The notes beneath the pieces were generated by a model, which worked only from the letters and a program-made list of their open reading frames with translations, made no database searches and was not told where the DNA came from. 64,000 bases of DNA, taken from NCBI GenBank assembly GCA_019638615.1, contig JAHBTL010000020.1, forward strand, positions 53,415 through 117,414, given 5' to 3'. A program made the position numbers and the translations under genes. This document shows positions 55,140-63,889 of the stretch, one piece after another; position 1 is the first letter of the stretch; every line of letters starts with the position of its first letter. The stretch comes from Chitinophagaceae bacterium (lineage in GTDB: Bacteria > Bacteroidota > Bacteroidia > Chitinophagales > Chitinophagaceae).

Positions 55140-55205
55140 GCTCATTCATTTCCGCAGTTCGCACGGTGCCCATTTTACCCTATATGTGTTAAATATATTT
55201 TAGCA
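55140..55205 (+). promoter_or_regulatory. Shared promoter module, copy 2 (before the T9SS gene)
   Basis: GCTCATTCATTTCCGCAGTT (55140-55159), 37 nt, then ATTTTAGCA (55197-55205), exactly matching copy 1 in both core and spacing while the spacer bases differ. It implies co-regulation of the SIR2-like and T9SS genes. Confidence 0.6.
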
Positions 55206-55237
55206 GCCGGAAGTATCTGTTCACTTAAAATTAGTTT

Positions 55238-56776
55238 ATGAAAACAATTTTTTACCTGCTGTTTCTTTTATCAGCACTTTCATTTGCAGCTTCTGCTCAA
55301 CAAAAGTTCAACATCATTCAAAAGAAGAAGAGTTTGATGCCGCCGCTTAAACATCAAAATTTCAAAAGCCCGAACAATTATTTCCATATAAAGGTTAATC
55401 CCTACTGGGAAGTTGTGGACGCGCCACATTCTTACAGCGGCTATGCCAGTTCTTACTTTCCACAAATAAAAGTTACAGGCATTGGAAATGTTTGGGGAAA
55501 GCTGACTTTTGATTCGATGTCTTATGATTCAAAAATGTTTTTGCATACAAGAGATGGAGGTAAAACATGGCTGTATGATTCCGTACCTTCTCCTGCTGGC
55601 TATGGCATGGGCAGTTTTGCTGCCACTGACAACAATACCTGTTATGCTTCAATGTATGATGCCAATGACTGGCTGGGCGGTGGCATTTATAAAACTACAG
55701 ATGGCGGCTACTCATGGAAAGAAATTGGTAAAGGCCAGTTTTCTTTTGACAACAGCTTTGTTGATTTTGTTTACTTCTTTGACAGGAAAAATGGCATGGT
55801 CGTAGCCGATAACGACGGTACTAATACCTCGTACCTGTTAATATACACAACCAATGATGCAGGCAAAACATGGCATAAGATTGCCAGCAAAAATATGCAG
55901 CCCACCATTGGTAGTGTCTACAGTTCAAATTTTGACGTGTATGCCGCTTTGGGCAACACCATATGGTTTAAAGCTTATGATGACCAGGGGAATAATTATA
56001 TTCTTCGTTCTGATGATAAAGGGCAGCACTGGCAAACTTATTTATTTAATATAACAGGCAAAACATTTCACGGATTTGCTTTTGCAGATAAACAAAACGG
56101 ATTAATGGTAGGCTATGAATGGGGTGGGACCAGTGAAACCTATGTAGCGGCTACACACAATGGCGGTAAAACATGGACGGAAATAGATTACAGAGGTACC
56201 CCTATGGGGCTGTTTGTTACTGTTCTTCCCGGCACACATACTTATATATCCACCACACCGGCATATGTACCTGTCTGGGGTTCTTCTTACAGCAGGGATG
56301 GCGGTAAAACATGGAATATAATTGATTCAGGCTCCGGAAGAGAACATTCCGCCATTGATTTCTTAAATCCTTTGTATGGCTGGACTGGCAGAGGTGAAGT
56401 TTGGGATGGAAGTATTACAGATGGTGGTGCATTTAAATGGAAACTCAAATTTTCATTAGGTGATGATAGAATTGCTCCAGCCAGGAGAACAGAAAATACC
56501 GATCCGCCGCCTTATTCAAAAGCAAGCACCAATAATTCAAAGGCACTGCGGGTGTATCCCAATCCTTCAAAAGACAAAGTGATCATCCACGGGCTCGATC
56601 CGTCGCTTGGATCAAAACTATCTCTGTTCAATATATCGGGCGCATTAATATGGCAGACGGTGGCAAGCAGCAACACCTATGAGCTTAACATACAGAAATT
56701 AGCCGCCGGCAGTTATTATATAAAAGTTGAAACAACAGGCAACGCGGTCACAACATTGAAGTTTGTGAAAGAATAA
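55238..56776 (+). CDS. T9SS-exported protein with BNR/YCF48-like beta-propeller
   Basis: A 512-residue protein with a signal peptide (1-20, ASAQ), Asp/Gly/Trp-rich propeller repeats (FLHTRDGGKTWLYDS; IYKTTDGGYSWKEIGKG; AATHNGGKTWTEI; YSRDGGKTWNII) and a C-terminal type IX secretion sorting domain at about 430-512 (RVYPNPSKDKVIIHG ... GSYYIKVETTGNAVTTLKFVKE). It is predicted to reach the cell surface or medium. The function is unknown; sialidase-type repeats are structural here. Its promoter matches that of the SIR2-like gene. Confidence 0.9.
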   Translation: MKTIFYLLFLLSALSFAASAQQKFNIIQKKKSLMPPLKHQNFKSPNNYFHIKVNPYWEVVDAPHSYSGYASSYFPQIKVTGIGNVWGKLTFDSMSYDSKMFLHTRDGGKTWLYDSVPSPAGYGMGSFAATDNNTCYASMYDANDWLGGGIYKTTDGGYSWKEIGKGQFSFDNSFVDFVYFFDRKNGMVVADNDGTNTSYLLIYTTNDAGKTWHKIASKNMQPTIGSVYSSNFDVYAALGNTIWFKAYDDQGNNYILRSDDKGQHWQTYLFNITGKTFHGFAFADKQNGLMVGYEWGGTSETYVAATHNGGKTWTEIDYRGTPMGLFVTVLPGTHTYISTTPAYVPVWGSSYSRDGGKTWNIIDSGSGREHSAIDFLNPLYGWTGRGEVWDGSITDGGAFKWKLKFSLGDDRIAPARRTENTDPPPYSKASTNNSKALRVYPNPSKDKVIIHGLDPSLGSKLSLFNISGALIWQTVASSNTYELNIQKLAAGSYYIKVETTGNAVTTLKFVKE

Positions 56777-57041
56777 AATGCCCAAGAGTAAGTGCATTTA
56801 GTAACAGGCCCATGCATGTTGTGATTGGTATTACAAAACAAGTAACGCTCTGGCAGCAGGTCGGCCAAGTCCTTCGCGTATATTATATTCCGGTTGGTAG
56901 TAATATCCAATGCGAAAGAAAAAGAGATCGTTATCATTCACTCTTGTCTGATTAAAATACATTTCTTTTGATAGTATCAAATGAATTCATTCGATGACAT
57001 CAAATCAACTTGTTAACATCTTCCTTTTCCATTGCACGTCC

Positions 57042-58154
57042 CTATAACCTGTATTTATCCACTACTTCCCGGTTGATCTCGATGCCTAACCCCGGCTGCT
57101 GCGGGATGCTTACATATCCGTCTTTCATTTCAAAAGGAGAGGTAAGTATGCCTTTCCTTATGGGAGATGCAGTAACAGAAAACTCCAGGACTGGTGCATT
57201 GGGTATAGCTGCGATCAGGTGCATGGAAGCGGCAACAAGAATGCCGGTTTTAAATGCATGCGGCACACACAATATATTATTATCCATCGCAAGCGTCGCT
57301 ATCTTTTTTGCTTCGGTCAATCCCCCGCAGCGAGACATATCGGGCTGGATGATATCTACATGCGTCTCGTCGATCAAACGCTTAAAGGCCAGCCGGCCGC
57401 TTTCTTCTTCTCCTGTAGCAACGCGCAGCGTGGTATATTCTGTCAACCGTTTATAGCCGGTATAATCTTCGGCAGGCAGGGGCTCCTCGAACCAGTATAT
57501 ACCGAGCTGCTCCAATGCTTTTGCCACGTACATGGCTTCTTTAAGCCTGTATCTTTTCCCGATATCGATCATGATATCCATTTTGTCGCCTGCCGCTTTT
57601 CTTGCCGCCTTCACCAGCTCAATATCCAGGTGCGGATCATATCCCAGCGGTCCCCAGCCCAGCTTGATAGCCGTATAACCCAGTGCCGCATGCTCGTTAA
57701 CGATTTTTTTAACGCCTTCCGTATCCGGTGGCATCAATGCGCTTGCATATGCCCTCACTTTATCGCAATAGCTTCCTCCCAACAGCTTGTGCACAGGCTT
57801 ATTAGTGGCCTTGCCCATAATATCCCAAAGCGCCATATCAATGCCGCTCATTACATGCATCACTGGTCCGCTGCGTCCGTAGTAATAGGTTTTTGACCAC
57901 ATGTCGTTCCATATCTGCTCGTAATCAAAGGGATCTTTTCCCACTACCACTTCCTTCAATCCATAGCAGGTGCCATGCGCCATATAAGCTTCAATAACGG
58001 CTTTGCCCACCATGGTGGAAGTATCGGCTTCGCCATAACCGGTAATCCCTTCATCTGTTTCCACGGTAATAACAAGATCGTCCTGTGTTCCGTCTGCAGC
58101 AGTTGAAATTTCAGGCAACCTGAGTATGGTTGCCGTTACATTTGTGATCTTCAT
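57042..58154 (-). CDS. Mandelate racemase/muconate lactonizing-type enolase-superfamily enzyme
   Basis: A 370-residue dehydratase- or racemase-type enzyme. The enolase-superfamily metal ligands are visible: Asp197 (DIMIDIGKRY), Glu223 or 224 (YWFEEPLP) and Glu249 or 250 (VATGEEESG). Lys164 (TAIKLGWGP) and Asp272-His299 (IIQPDMSRCGG; CVPHAFKTGI) fit acid/base catalysts of the mandelate racemase subgroup, which dehydrates sugar acids. It is the last gene of a four-gene minus-strand operon with a transporter, an SDR and an RraA-like aldolase, so sugar-acid breakdown is the best guess. Confidence 0.9.
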   Translation of the reverse strand: MKITNVTATILRLPEISTAADGTQDDLVITVETDEGITGYGEADTSTMVGKAVIEAYMAHGTCYGLKEVVVGKDPFDYEQIWNDMWSKTYYYGRSGPVMHVMSGIDMALWDIMGKATNKPVHKLLGGSYCDKVRAYASALMPPDTEGVKKIVNEHAALGYTAIKLGWGPLGYDPHLDIELVKAARKAAGDKMDIMIDIGKRYRLKEAMYVAKALEQLGIYWFEEPLPAEDYTGYKRLTEYTTLRVATGEEESGRLAFKRLIDETHVDIIQPDMSRCGGLTEAKKIATLAMDNNILCVPHAFKTGILVAASMHLIAAIPNAPVLEFSVTASPIRKGILTSPFEMKDGYVSIPQQPGLGIEINREVVDKYRL

Positions 58155-58188
58155 TTTTTATATTTTATGGGTGGATCTTTTAAAAAAA

Positions 58189-59160
58189 TTAAGCCTTCTT
58201 CATATTCTTCCCGCTCATTTTGGCAAACCATGCTACCAGTCTCCCTTCATATACCGTAACCATCAAGGTGCTGGCCAGTATAATCAATCCGCCGGCAATC
58301 ATTACTCCTGTAACTTTTTCTCCTAAAAGCACTAATCCGAGAATCGCTATAAAAAAAGGTAAGAGATAATTGCCCAATATCGCCTGGGTTACATCCATTC
58401 TTTTCAAAACATAAAAAAACAACAGCATGGAAATGCCGTATACTACCAGGCTCAGCTCCAATATACCCAATTGCGGCACCATTCCGCTTTGCATGAATGT
58501 TTTTAAATGGAACGGCTCTACCCATATCAGAAGGGGCAGGCTGGCAATGCTTCCTATTATGGAGCTGTACACCAGTATTTCTAGCTCGGTAAATTTCTTT
58601 TCCACCAGCACTTTACAATAAGTATTATAATACCCGCAACAGCAGCAGGCAAGAAAAAAGACCAGGTTGCCGGTGAAATAACGGCTTTGCCGGAAATTGG
58701 CCTCCGACAGATCGGGCAGGGAGGTGATGATAACGCCCGCTATTGCGAGAAAAAAACTGATGATGCGCACAATATTCAGCTTCTCGTTCAATAGTAGGGA
58801 AGCCAGCACTGCCACGATAACAGGTATGGTGAGTGTAATGATACCTGCATTGGCAGCCAGCGTCATTCTTGCTCCAACAGTATACCCATATTGCATCAGG
58901 AATATGCCGATCAAACCCGGCAGTATAAAATACCTGATCTCGCTCCAGCGCCAGCGCATTTTTACCGCACGCTTTCTATTCTCTCTCCACAAAAACGGTA
59001 AAAAAATGAGCGTGCTTATAATAAGCGGAATGAATGCTACGGTGGTGGAACCAAGCCTGTCTCCTATCAAACGTATTACCGGTACCTGCGTGGCCCACAT
59101 AAAGTTTACGAGCAATACCAACAACCAGTCTGCGGCTTTGGAGGATTTAACAACATTCAT
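58189..59160 (-). CDS. EamA/DMT family transporter
   Basis: A 323-residue inner-membrane protein with about ten hydrophobic segments in two EamA-type repeats (about 12-150 and 165-305). Typical stretches are NFMWATQVPVIRLIG near the start, GLIGIFLMQYGYTVGARMTLAANAGIITLTIPVIVAVLASLLLNEKL in the first half and VTQAILGNYLLPFFIAILGLVLLGEKVTG in the second. It probably moves the sugar-acid substrate or an intermediate for the operon. The start is an ATG at 59160, 26 bp after the SDR gene. Confidence 0.9.
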   Translation of the reverse strand: MNVVKSSKAADWLLVLLVNFMWATQVPVIRLIGDRLGSTTVAFIPLIISTLIFLPFLWRENRKRAVKMRWRWSEIRYFILPGLIGIFLMQYGYTVGARMTLAANAGIITLTIPVIVAVLASLLLNEKLNIVRIISFFLAIAGVIITSLPDLSEANFRQSRYFTGNLVFFLACCCCGYYNTYCKVLVEKKFTELEILVYSSIIGSIASLPLLIWVEPFHLKTFMQSGMVPQLGILELSLVVYGISMLLFFYVLKRMDVTQAILGNYLLPFFIAILGLVLLGEKVTGVMIAGGLIILASTLMVTVYEGRLVAWFAKMSGKNMKKA

Positions 59161-59186
59161 TCCTGTATTTTATTAATGTATATATT

Positions 59187-59957
59187 TTATTGAGGAGGAA
59201 GTCCCGAACCAAACCCGCCATCTACCACAAGCGCTGTCCCCGTAACAAACGAAGCATCGTCGCTGACAAGAAAAACCGCTGCCCGGCCCACTTCTCCGGG
59301 TTTGCCGATCCGCCCCAGCGCATGCAGCTTCCCTGCCTCGGCCCTGGCCTTGGCGGGATCCGCCTGACTTTGAAAATATCCTTCGGCAAGCCCTGCATCT
59401 ATATAGCCGGGGCATATGCAATTCACGCGTATGCCATCGCGCCCGTGGTCAATTGCCATCGCTTTGGTAAGCCCTATGATCGCCGCTTTGGTAGCGCAGT
59501 ACCCCGCACAGGTAGGCTCTACAAAAAAGCCGTTTACCGACGACATGTTTACGATGCTGCCTTTTGTTTTGCGCAGGTGTGGAAGAAAATATTTGGAGCA
59601 TAGAAAAACACCGCCGAGATTAACGGCGAGCTGCCGATTCCATTCCTCAAAAGAAGTATCCTCGGCCGTTTTATTGATCTGTACCGCTGCATTGTTTACC
59701 AGCGCATGTACATTTGGATAAATGCCCAGGGTTTGCTCCAGGAGTTGTTGAACAGATTCGGGTTTTGACACATCGGTCTCAACAGCGGTTGCTACCCTTC
59801 CGGCAGCTTTGATCAGCCCTGCCGTTGCTGTTGCAGCACTTATATCAATATCTGCAATCACCACTGCAGCGCCTTCGCGGGCAAATTCAAGCGCACAGGC
59901 TCTGCCGATACCGGAGCCTGCGCCTGTTATTACAACTACCCTGTTATCAAGCCTCAT
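59187..59957 (-). CDS. Short-chain dehydrogenase/reductase
   Basis: A 256-residue classical SDR: TGAGSGIGR (11-19) for the cofactor, NNAA (88-91), and the catalytic Ser140, Tyr153, Lys157 (YCATK). ADIDIS at 35-40 suggests NAD rather than NADP preference (Asp at the end of beta-2). In the operon it would oxidise or reduce a sugar-acid intermediate. The chain ends in a typical VDGGF region. Confidence 0.92.
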   Translation of the reverse strand: MRLDNRVVVITGAGSGIGRACALEFAREGAAVVIADIDISAATATAGLIKAAGRVATAVETDVSKPESVQQLLEQTLGIYPNVHALVNNAAVQINKTAEDTSFEEWNRQLAVNLGGVFLCSKYFLPHLRKTKGSIVNMSSVNGFFVEPTCAGYCATKAAIIGLTKAMAIDHGRDGIRVNCICPGYIDAGLAEGYFQSQADPAKARAEAGKLHALGRIGKPGEVGRAAVFLVSDDASFVTGTALVVDGGFGSGLPPQ

Positions 59958-59971
59958 TTGTTACACACGGT

Positions 59972-60652
59972 TTAAAGTGATTTATATTTATCATATACCT
60001 CCTGTAAGGATCGCCCGTTAAGCAGCTCTCTCCGGGAATGATTTTCTCTCACGGCTTTGTCTTTTGCTCTTTCAAGCACTTCATCTTCTATTCCCCGGGG
60101 TATTACCACAATACCATCGAAATCCGCATAGATCAAATCACCTGGATGAACCAGTACACTGCCGCAATACACCGGCGTATCATATCCCACAACAATACCT
60201 CTCCCTTTTGAATCCAGGGGTCGGATGCCGGCATAATATACGGGAAAACTCATTTCAATGATGCGTACGCAATCCCTGATCTGGCTATCGCATACACACC
60301 CCGATACGCCGCGCTTTTTTGCAATGGTCGACATCAGCTCACCCCACGGCGCATTCGTGCCATTCACGTCTGTAGAATGCACTACCACATCTCCGGCTTG
60401 CAGGGAATCCATCGCTTCAATTTCAAGCCCGTAAGGATTTTCTTCCTGTATCACATCGGTTTCCTCCCATTCAAAGGTCCTGGCCCTGCCTATAAAACCA
60501 CAATTTCTTATATCGGGTAAAAGAGGGCGCAGCCGTTGGTGCATTGCCTGGTTACGATACCCCATTTCGTCTAAAATATCGCATACGGCCGCTACATATA
60601 AATGCTGCTTTATAAATTCGGACAATGCTGCATCGTCTGCAAATGATTTCAT
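59972..60652 (-). CDS. RraA-like protein (aldolase/dimethylmenaquinone methyltransferase fold)
   Basis: A 226-residue member of the RraA-like group, many of which are metal-dependent 4-hydroxy-4-methyl-2-oxoglutarate or oxaloacetate aldolases/decarboxylases. Visible marks are ALSEFIKQHLYVAAVCDILDEMGYR at the start, the block CVCDSQIRDCVR with Arg126-Asp127, and YADFDGIVVIPRGIEDEVLERA. It is the first gene of the minus-strand operon and has a motif-controlled promoter 28 bp upstream, so it would cleave the final ketoacid of the pathway. Confidence 0.9.
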   Translation of the reverse strand: MKSFADDAALSEFIKQHLYVAAVCDILDEMGYRNQAMHQRLRPLLPDIRNCGFIGRARTFEWEETDVIQEENPYGLEIEAMDSLQAGDVVVHSTDVNGTNAPWGELMSTIAKKRGVSGCVCDSQIRDCVRIIEMSFPVYYAGIRPLDSKGRGIVVGYDTPVYCGSVLVHPGDLIYADFDGIVVIPRGIEDEVLERAKDKAVRENHSRRELLNGRSLQEVYDKYKSL

Positions 60653-60675
60653 TCTGGTATTTTATACTGTGGCAA

Positions 60676-60683
60676 CAAATTTA
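60676..60683 (-). promoter_or_regulatory. rraA operon -7 box
   Basis: TAAATTTG on the minus strand, a perfect TAnnTTTG, 23 nt before the rraA-like start. The regulon motif ends exactly 37 nt upstream. Confidence 0.65.
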
Positions 60684-60720
60684 CAGGTAGATTGCTCCAC
60701 TTCTTTAGTCAATATTGATG

Positions 60721-60739
60721 TATAATTATCCGATTTTGT
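60721..60739 (-). promoter_or_regulatory. Regulon motif at the rraA operon promoter
   Basis: ACAAAATCGGATAATTATA on the minus strand, matching the susC1 distal copy at 16 of 19 positions, 37 nt from the -7 box. Confidence 0.62.
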
Positions 60740-60781
60740 AACCGGAATGGATAAAGCACTTAAAAACAATGATGAGCTGGT

Positions 60782-60800
60782 ACAAAATAAGCTAATGATT
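60782..60800 (+). promoter_or_regulatory. Regulon motif at the 60851 gene promoter
   Basis: ACAAAATAAGCTAATGATT on the plus strand, 16 of 19 identical to the susC1 distal copy and again 37 nt before a perfect -7 box (60838-60845). Confidence 0.62.
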
Positions 60801-60837
60801 TTGCCAAATCAGGTAAAAAAACAGGTATGAATTGTAA

Positions 60838-60845
60838 TATGTTTG
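60838..60845 (+). promoter_or_regulatory. -7 box of the 60851 gene
   Basis: TATGTTTG, perfect TAnnTTTG, ends 5 nt before the ATG at 60851. This makes 60851 the true start (short or no leader) and excludes the ATG at 60827, which lies upstream of the box. Confidence 0.62.
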
Positions 60846-60850
60846 TTTGC

Positions 60851-62479
60851 ATGAATAAAACCTTCCATTTTGTCATCAGTTGTTTACTGGCAACATCGCT
60901 GAGCGCCCAGCATCGGTCAAACCGTTATTCAGACAAGCCCGACTCAATAGCAACCCATAAAGTGGCATTAGACGATCAGTCGAAACTTATATCGTGGATA
61001 CAGCCTCAATCCCGGGCTTATGATGTTTTTCTCCGGCAACGGTGGAACTTCATAAAAACGTCCGTTCCTTACAGTCCCGGACCGGCGCCAAGATCGGAGT
61101 ATCCGCAATACTATTTCTACTGCGCTTACAAGGTAAAAGGCGGGAAAATATTGCAGGAGCCTGACGCGTGGATGAATGATGTCGGCGAAAAGATCCCTAA
61201 CTGGTTCGAATCTGCCCGGCTGTATTATGCATATACAGGAGATACAACGGTTATGAATATCGTAGAAAAACTTGCGGAATACGCGATCGATCATGGTATC
61301 ACGCCTGCGACGTTTGACTGGCCAAACTTTCCGTATACCACTACCAACGCCGGTGACATGGAATTTAAAGGCTTCGATGCAGCCAAACGCTTTGTGCTGC
61401 ATGAAGTGCAGGTAGACCATGCGGGAGATATCGGGTTGGCCTTTTATCGTCTTTATCTATATACCGGCAAGGAAAAATATAAAAAGGCGGCGATCGGCAT
61501 TGCCAACACGCTGGCAGCAAAAGCAAAAACTGGAAACGCGGAAAAATCGGTTTGGCCTTACCGCGTGGTAATGAATACCGGTGAAGTAACTGCTCCCTAT
61601 GGCGCCAACTGGATAGGCGCTTATTCTTTGTTGGAACACCTGGTAAATTCAAAAACAGGCAATGTACAGGCATATCAAAGCGCAATGAATAAGGTAAGAG
61701 ATTTTATGCTCCGGTTCCCGATGCAAACCGGGTATTGGGCAGACGGACATACGGATACCGACGTTAAAAGCAATACCTATAAAAGCAATATGGGCAAAAG
61801 CAATACAGCTTTATATATCCTTGACAATCCCTCCTTTGATCCTGAATGGAAAAAGCATATACCGCAAATGATACAGTGGACGGAAACCAATTTTGTAACA
61901 CGTTGCAATGAAGGCGAACCTGCCACGCAATGGGGCGCCAACCTGGTAGGAGAGCAGGATGATTTCTTGCCCAAGATGGATTACCAAACCGCGAGGTATG
62001 CCGCTGAATGTGCTAAATGGTTCACCATTACAGGAGATACTGCGTATAAAGAGAAAGCATACCGCTCCCTGAACTGGGTAACGTATTGCAGTGATTCCAT
62101 CGGGCTTGCATTTGAAAGCCCAGTAAGCGATGGTGTGTCGAGCTGGTGGTCTGATTGCTATGGCGAAGGCCCCAGAATGATTTATCACGCTTTAGCGGCT
62201 GTTCCTGAATGGGCGCCGCCTCACGAAAACCACATCCTGTACTCGCAGGGCGTATTAAAAAATGTAGGCTATGAGGCCGGCAAAGTTCAATATACTGCCA
62301 CGGACGAAAACGGTACGGAATTTTTGCGGCTGTCGTTCAGGCCAACAAAAATTTCATTGGATGGGAAGCCAATTCCATTACAAAACAAAAAGAATGGTTA
62401 TTCAATAAGAGCCCTTGGAAATGGGGACTTCGCTGTAACAATCAACAGGGAAAAAGCCGGGTGGATCATTATAGAGTGA
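60851..62479 (+). CDS. Secreted alpha/alpha-toroid glycan enzyme (six-hairpin type)
   Basis: Starting at the ATG at 60851 gives 542 residues with a clean signal peptide (MNKTFHFVISCLLATSLSAQ). The fold looks all-helical with paired-helix repeats: PNWFESARLYYAYTGDTTVMNIVEKLAEYAIDHG, VDHAGDIGLAFYRLYLYTGKEKYKKAAIGIANTLAAKA, YQTARYAAECAKWFTITGDTAYKEKAYRSLNWVTYCSD, followed by a beta-rich C-terminal part (from about 440). Such plans occur in GH88/GH105 unsaturated-uronyl hydrolases, polysaccharide lyases and related enzymes. I cannot name the family. Its shared promoter motif with the sugar-acid operon supports a role in releasing the acid sugar. Confidence 0.8.
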   Translation: MNKTFHFVISCLLATSLSAQHRSNRYSDKPDSIATHKVALDDQSKLISWIQPQSRAYDVFLRQRWNFIKTSVPYSPGPAPRSEYPQYYFYCAYKVKGGKILQEPDAWMNDVGEKIPNWFESARLYYAYTGDTTVMNIVEKLAEYAIDHGITPATFDWPNFPYTTTNAGDMEFKGFDAAKRFVLHEVQVDHAGDIGLAFYRLYLYTGKEKYKKAAIGIANTLAAKAKTGNAEKSVWPYRVVMNTGEVTAPYGANWIGAYSLLEHLVNSKTGNVQAYQSAMNKVRDFMLRFPMQTGYWADGHTDTDVKSNTYKSNMGKSNTALYILDNPSFDPEWKKHIPQMIQWTETNFVTRCNEGEPATQWGANLVGEQDDFLPKMDYQTARYAAECAKWFTITGDTAYKEKAYRSLNWVTYCSDSIGLAFESPVSDGVSSWWSDCYGEGPRMIYHALAAVPEWAPPHENHILYSQGVLKNVGYEAGKVQYTATDENGTEFLRLSFRPTKISLDGKPIPLQNKKNGYSIRALGNGDFAVTINREKAGWIIIE

Positions 62480-62647
62480 CAGGGATTTCAAAAAACAAAA
62501 CCACCAAGCCACAATGACACAAAGAAATCACGAAGATATTTGGAAACCTTTGTGCAACTTAGTGCCTTCGTGTCTTTGTGGTTCAGCGGTTCACCCCGCT
62601 GAGCACGATGCATGAAATGAGGTTGAGAAGTAAGAAATAATAATAGT
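62480..62647. repeat. Spacer hairpin between the toroid enzyme and the DUF4380 gene
   Basis: An imperfect inverted pair (ACCACCAAGCCACAATGACA around 62503-62522 and TTCGTGTCTTTGTGGTT around 62566-62584) of a kind widespread in Bacteroidota spacers. No gene is seen; it may end the first transcript. Confidence 0.45.
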
Positions 62648-63556
62648 ATGTGCCAGGAAAAAATACATTACGGCGGATGGCCTGATTGTATAAGGCTGTA
62701 CAACAAAGAAGTGGAAATGATGGTTACAACCAACGTAGGGCCCCGCATTATTCACTTTGGTTTTACGGGAGATCAGAATGTATTGTATGTATCTCCTGAA
62801 GACAGCGGTAAAACCGGCGGCAATGACTGGCGGATATACGGTGGTCACCGCTTATGGATTGCGCCTGAAGCCATTCCCCTAAGCTATCACCCCGATAACA
62901 GCCCTGTTGATTATGTATTCCACAATGGATCACTCACTGTAACAGCAGCTAAGGAAGGCACCTCAGGCATCAGGAAAGAGATACAGATCACTTTATCTGC
63001 CGTCAGCAATGAAGTTACCGTCACTCACCGCCTGACAAATGAAAATTCCTTAGACATGCAATTGTCTGTATGGGCAATTTCCGCCCTGGCGCCCGGTGGT
63101 TGCGCCATAGTGCCGCAGGAGCCTTATGGAGAAGGGAATGATTTTTTATTACCCGCGCGCCCGTTGGCCTTATGGCAATACACTAAAATGAATGACCCGC
63201 GGTGGGTATGGGGTGAAAAATACATCCTGGCAAAACAGGATACCACAATTACCGGGGAACAAAAGATCGGCGTGCTCAATAAGCAGGGATGGGCAGCCTA
63301 TCATCTCGGCCAAAACCTGCTGGTAAAAAAGTTTGATTACAATGCCCGGGCGCTCTATCCTGATTATGGATGCAACAACGAAGTATACATCAACGGGGCA
63401 TTTCTTGAAATTGAAACCCTTGGCCCGCTCATTACATTAGCTCCCGGCGAAACCACAGCACATATTGAACGCTGGAGCCTGTACAAGACGGAAGATATGA
63501 GCACATCCACGGAACAACTCATAGACAGTACTATATTGCCGCTGGTCATTACATAG
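62648..63556 (+). CDS. DUF4380 family protein, aldose-epimerase-like fold
   Basis: A 302-residue cytoplasmic protein that begins CQEKIHYGGWPDCIRLYNKEVEMMVTTNVGPRIIHFGF and continues GGNDWRIYGGHRLWIAPEA, the pattern of DUF4380 proteins, which resemble aldose-1-epimerase/galactose-mutarotase beta-sandwiches. There is no signal peptide. It follows the toroid enzyme gene by 168 bp and may interconvert sugar anomers for the same pathway. No catalytic residues can be assigned with confidence. Confidence 0.82.
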   Translation: MCQEKIHYGGWPDCIRLYNKEVEMMVTTNVGPRIIHFGFTGDQNVLYVSPEDSGKTGGNDWRIYGGHRLWIAPEAIPLSYHPDNSPVDYVFHNGSLTVTAAKEGTSGIRKEIQITLSAVSNEVTVTHRLTNENSLDMQLSVWAISALAPGGCAIVPQEPYGEGNDFLLPARPLALWQYTKMNDPRWVWGEKYILAKQDTTITGEQKIGVLNKQGWAAYHLGQNLLVKKFDYNARALYPDYGCNNEVYINGAFLEIETLGPLITLAPGETTAHIERWSLYKTEDMSTSTEQLIDSTILPLVIT

Positions 63557-63571
63557 AAAAATAAATGCTTT

Positions 63572-63889
63572 CTATTTTTTAGGCTTTAATATAGTATTGT
63601 AAGCCGACAGCAGGGCTTCCGCTACTATTGCTTTGGGGACTTTGTCAAGCAGAAAAGTAGTAGCTCCTTTTTCTCCCCATTTGTTTGGAACAGGGTAAAT
63701 GCCTGCATGTATTTTACAAAAAACGCCCTGTTCTTCCGGCGTCAAAAAAATATTGGCAGAATTGTCTTTCTCAAGGTAAGTAGCAAACATTCTTTTACCG
63801 GTTATTTTAAAACCGATCCTTTCAAAGTGCAGACATGACGCTGTCCACGGAAACGAAAGTGCCAGATCTGTAAACTCATTTTTTGTCAC
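63572..63889 (-). CDS. MmcQ/YjbR family protein
   Basis: A 105-residue protein of the CyaY-like YjbR family, thought to bind DNA. It shows MTKNEFTDLALSFPWTASCLHFERIGFKITGKRMFATYLEKDN, ANIFLTPEEQGVFCKI and NKWGEKGATTFLLDKVPKAIVAEALLSAY, which follow the family well. It is convergent with the DUF4380 gene with a 15-bp gap and seems unrelated to the carbohydrate genes. Confidence 0.9.
   Translation of the reverse strand: MTKNEFTDLALSFPWTASCLHFERIGFKITGKRMFATYLEKDNSANIFLTPEEQGVFCKIHAGIYPVPNKWGEKGATTFLLDKVPKAIVAEALLSAYNTILKPKK

Noticed and set aside
56831-56962. Minus-strand 43-codon ORF (MYFNQTRVNDNDLFFFRIGY...)
   Set aside because: It has an ATG and protein-like composition but no recognisable family, ribosome site or promoter. 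It could be a gene relic but is too weak to annotate.
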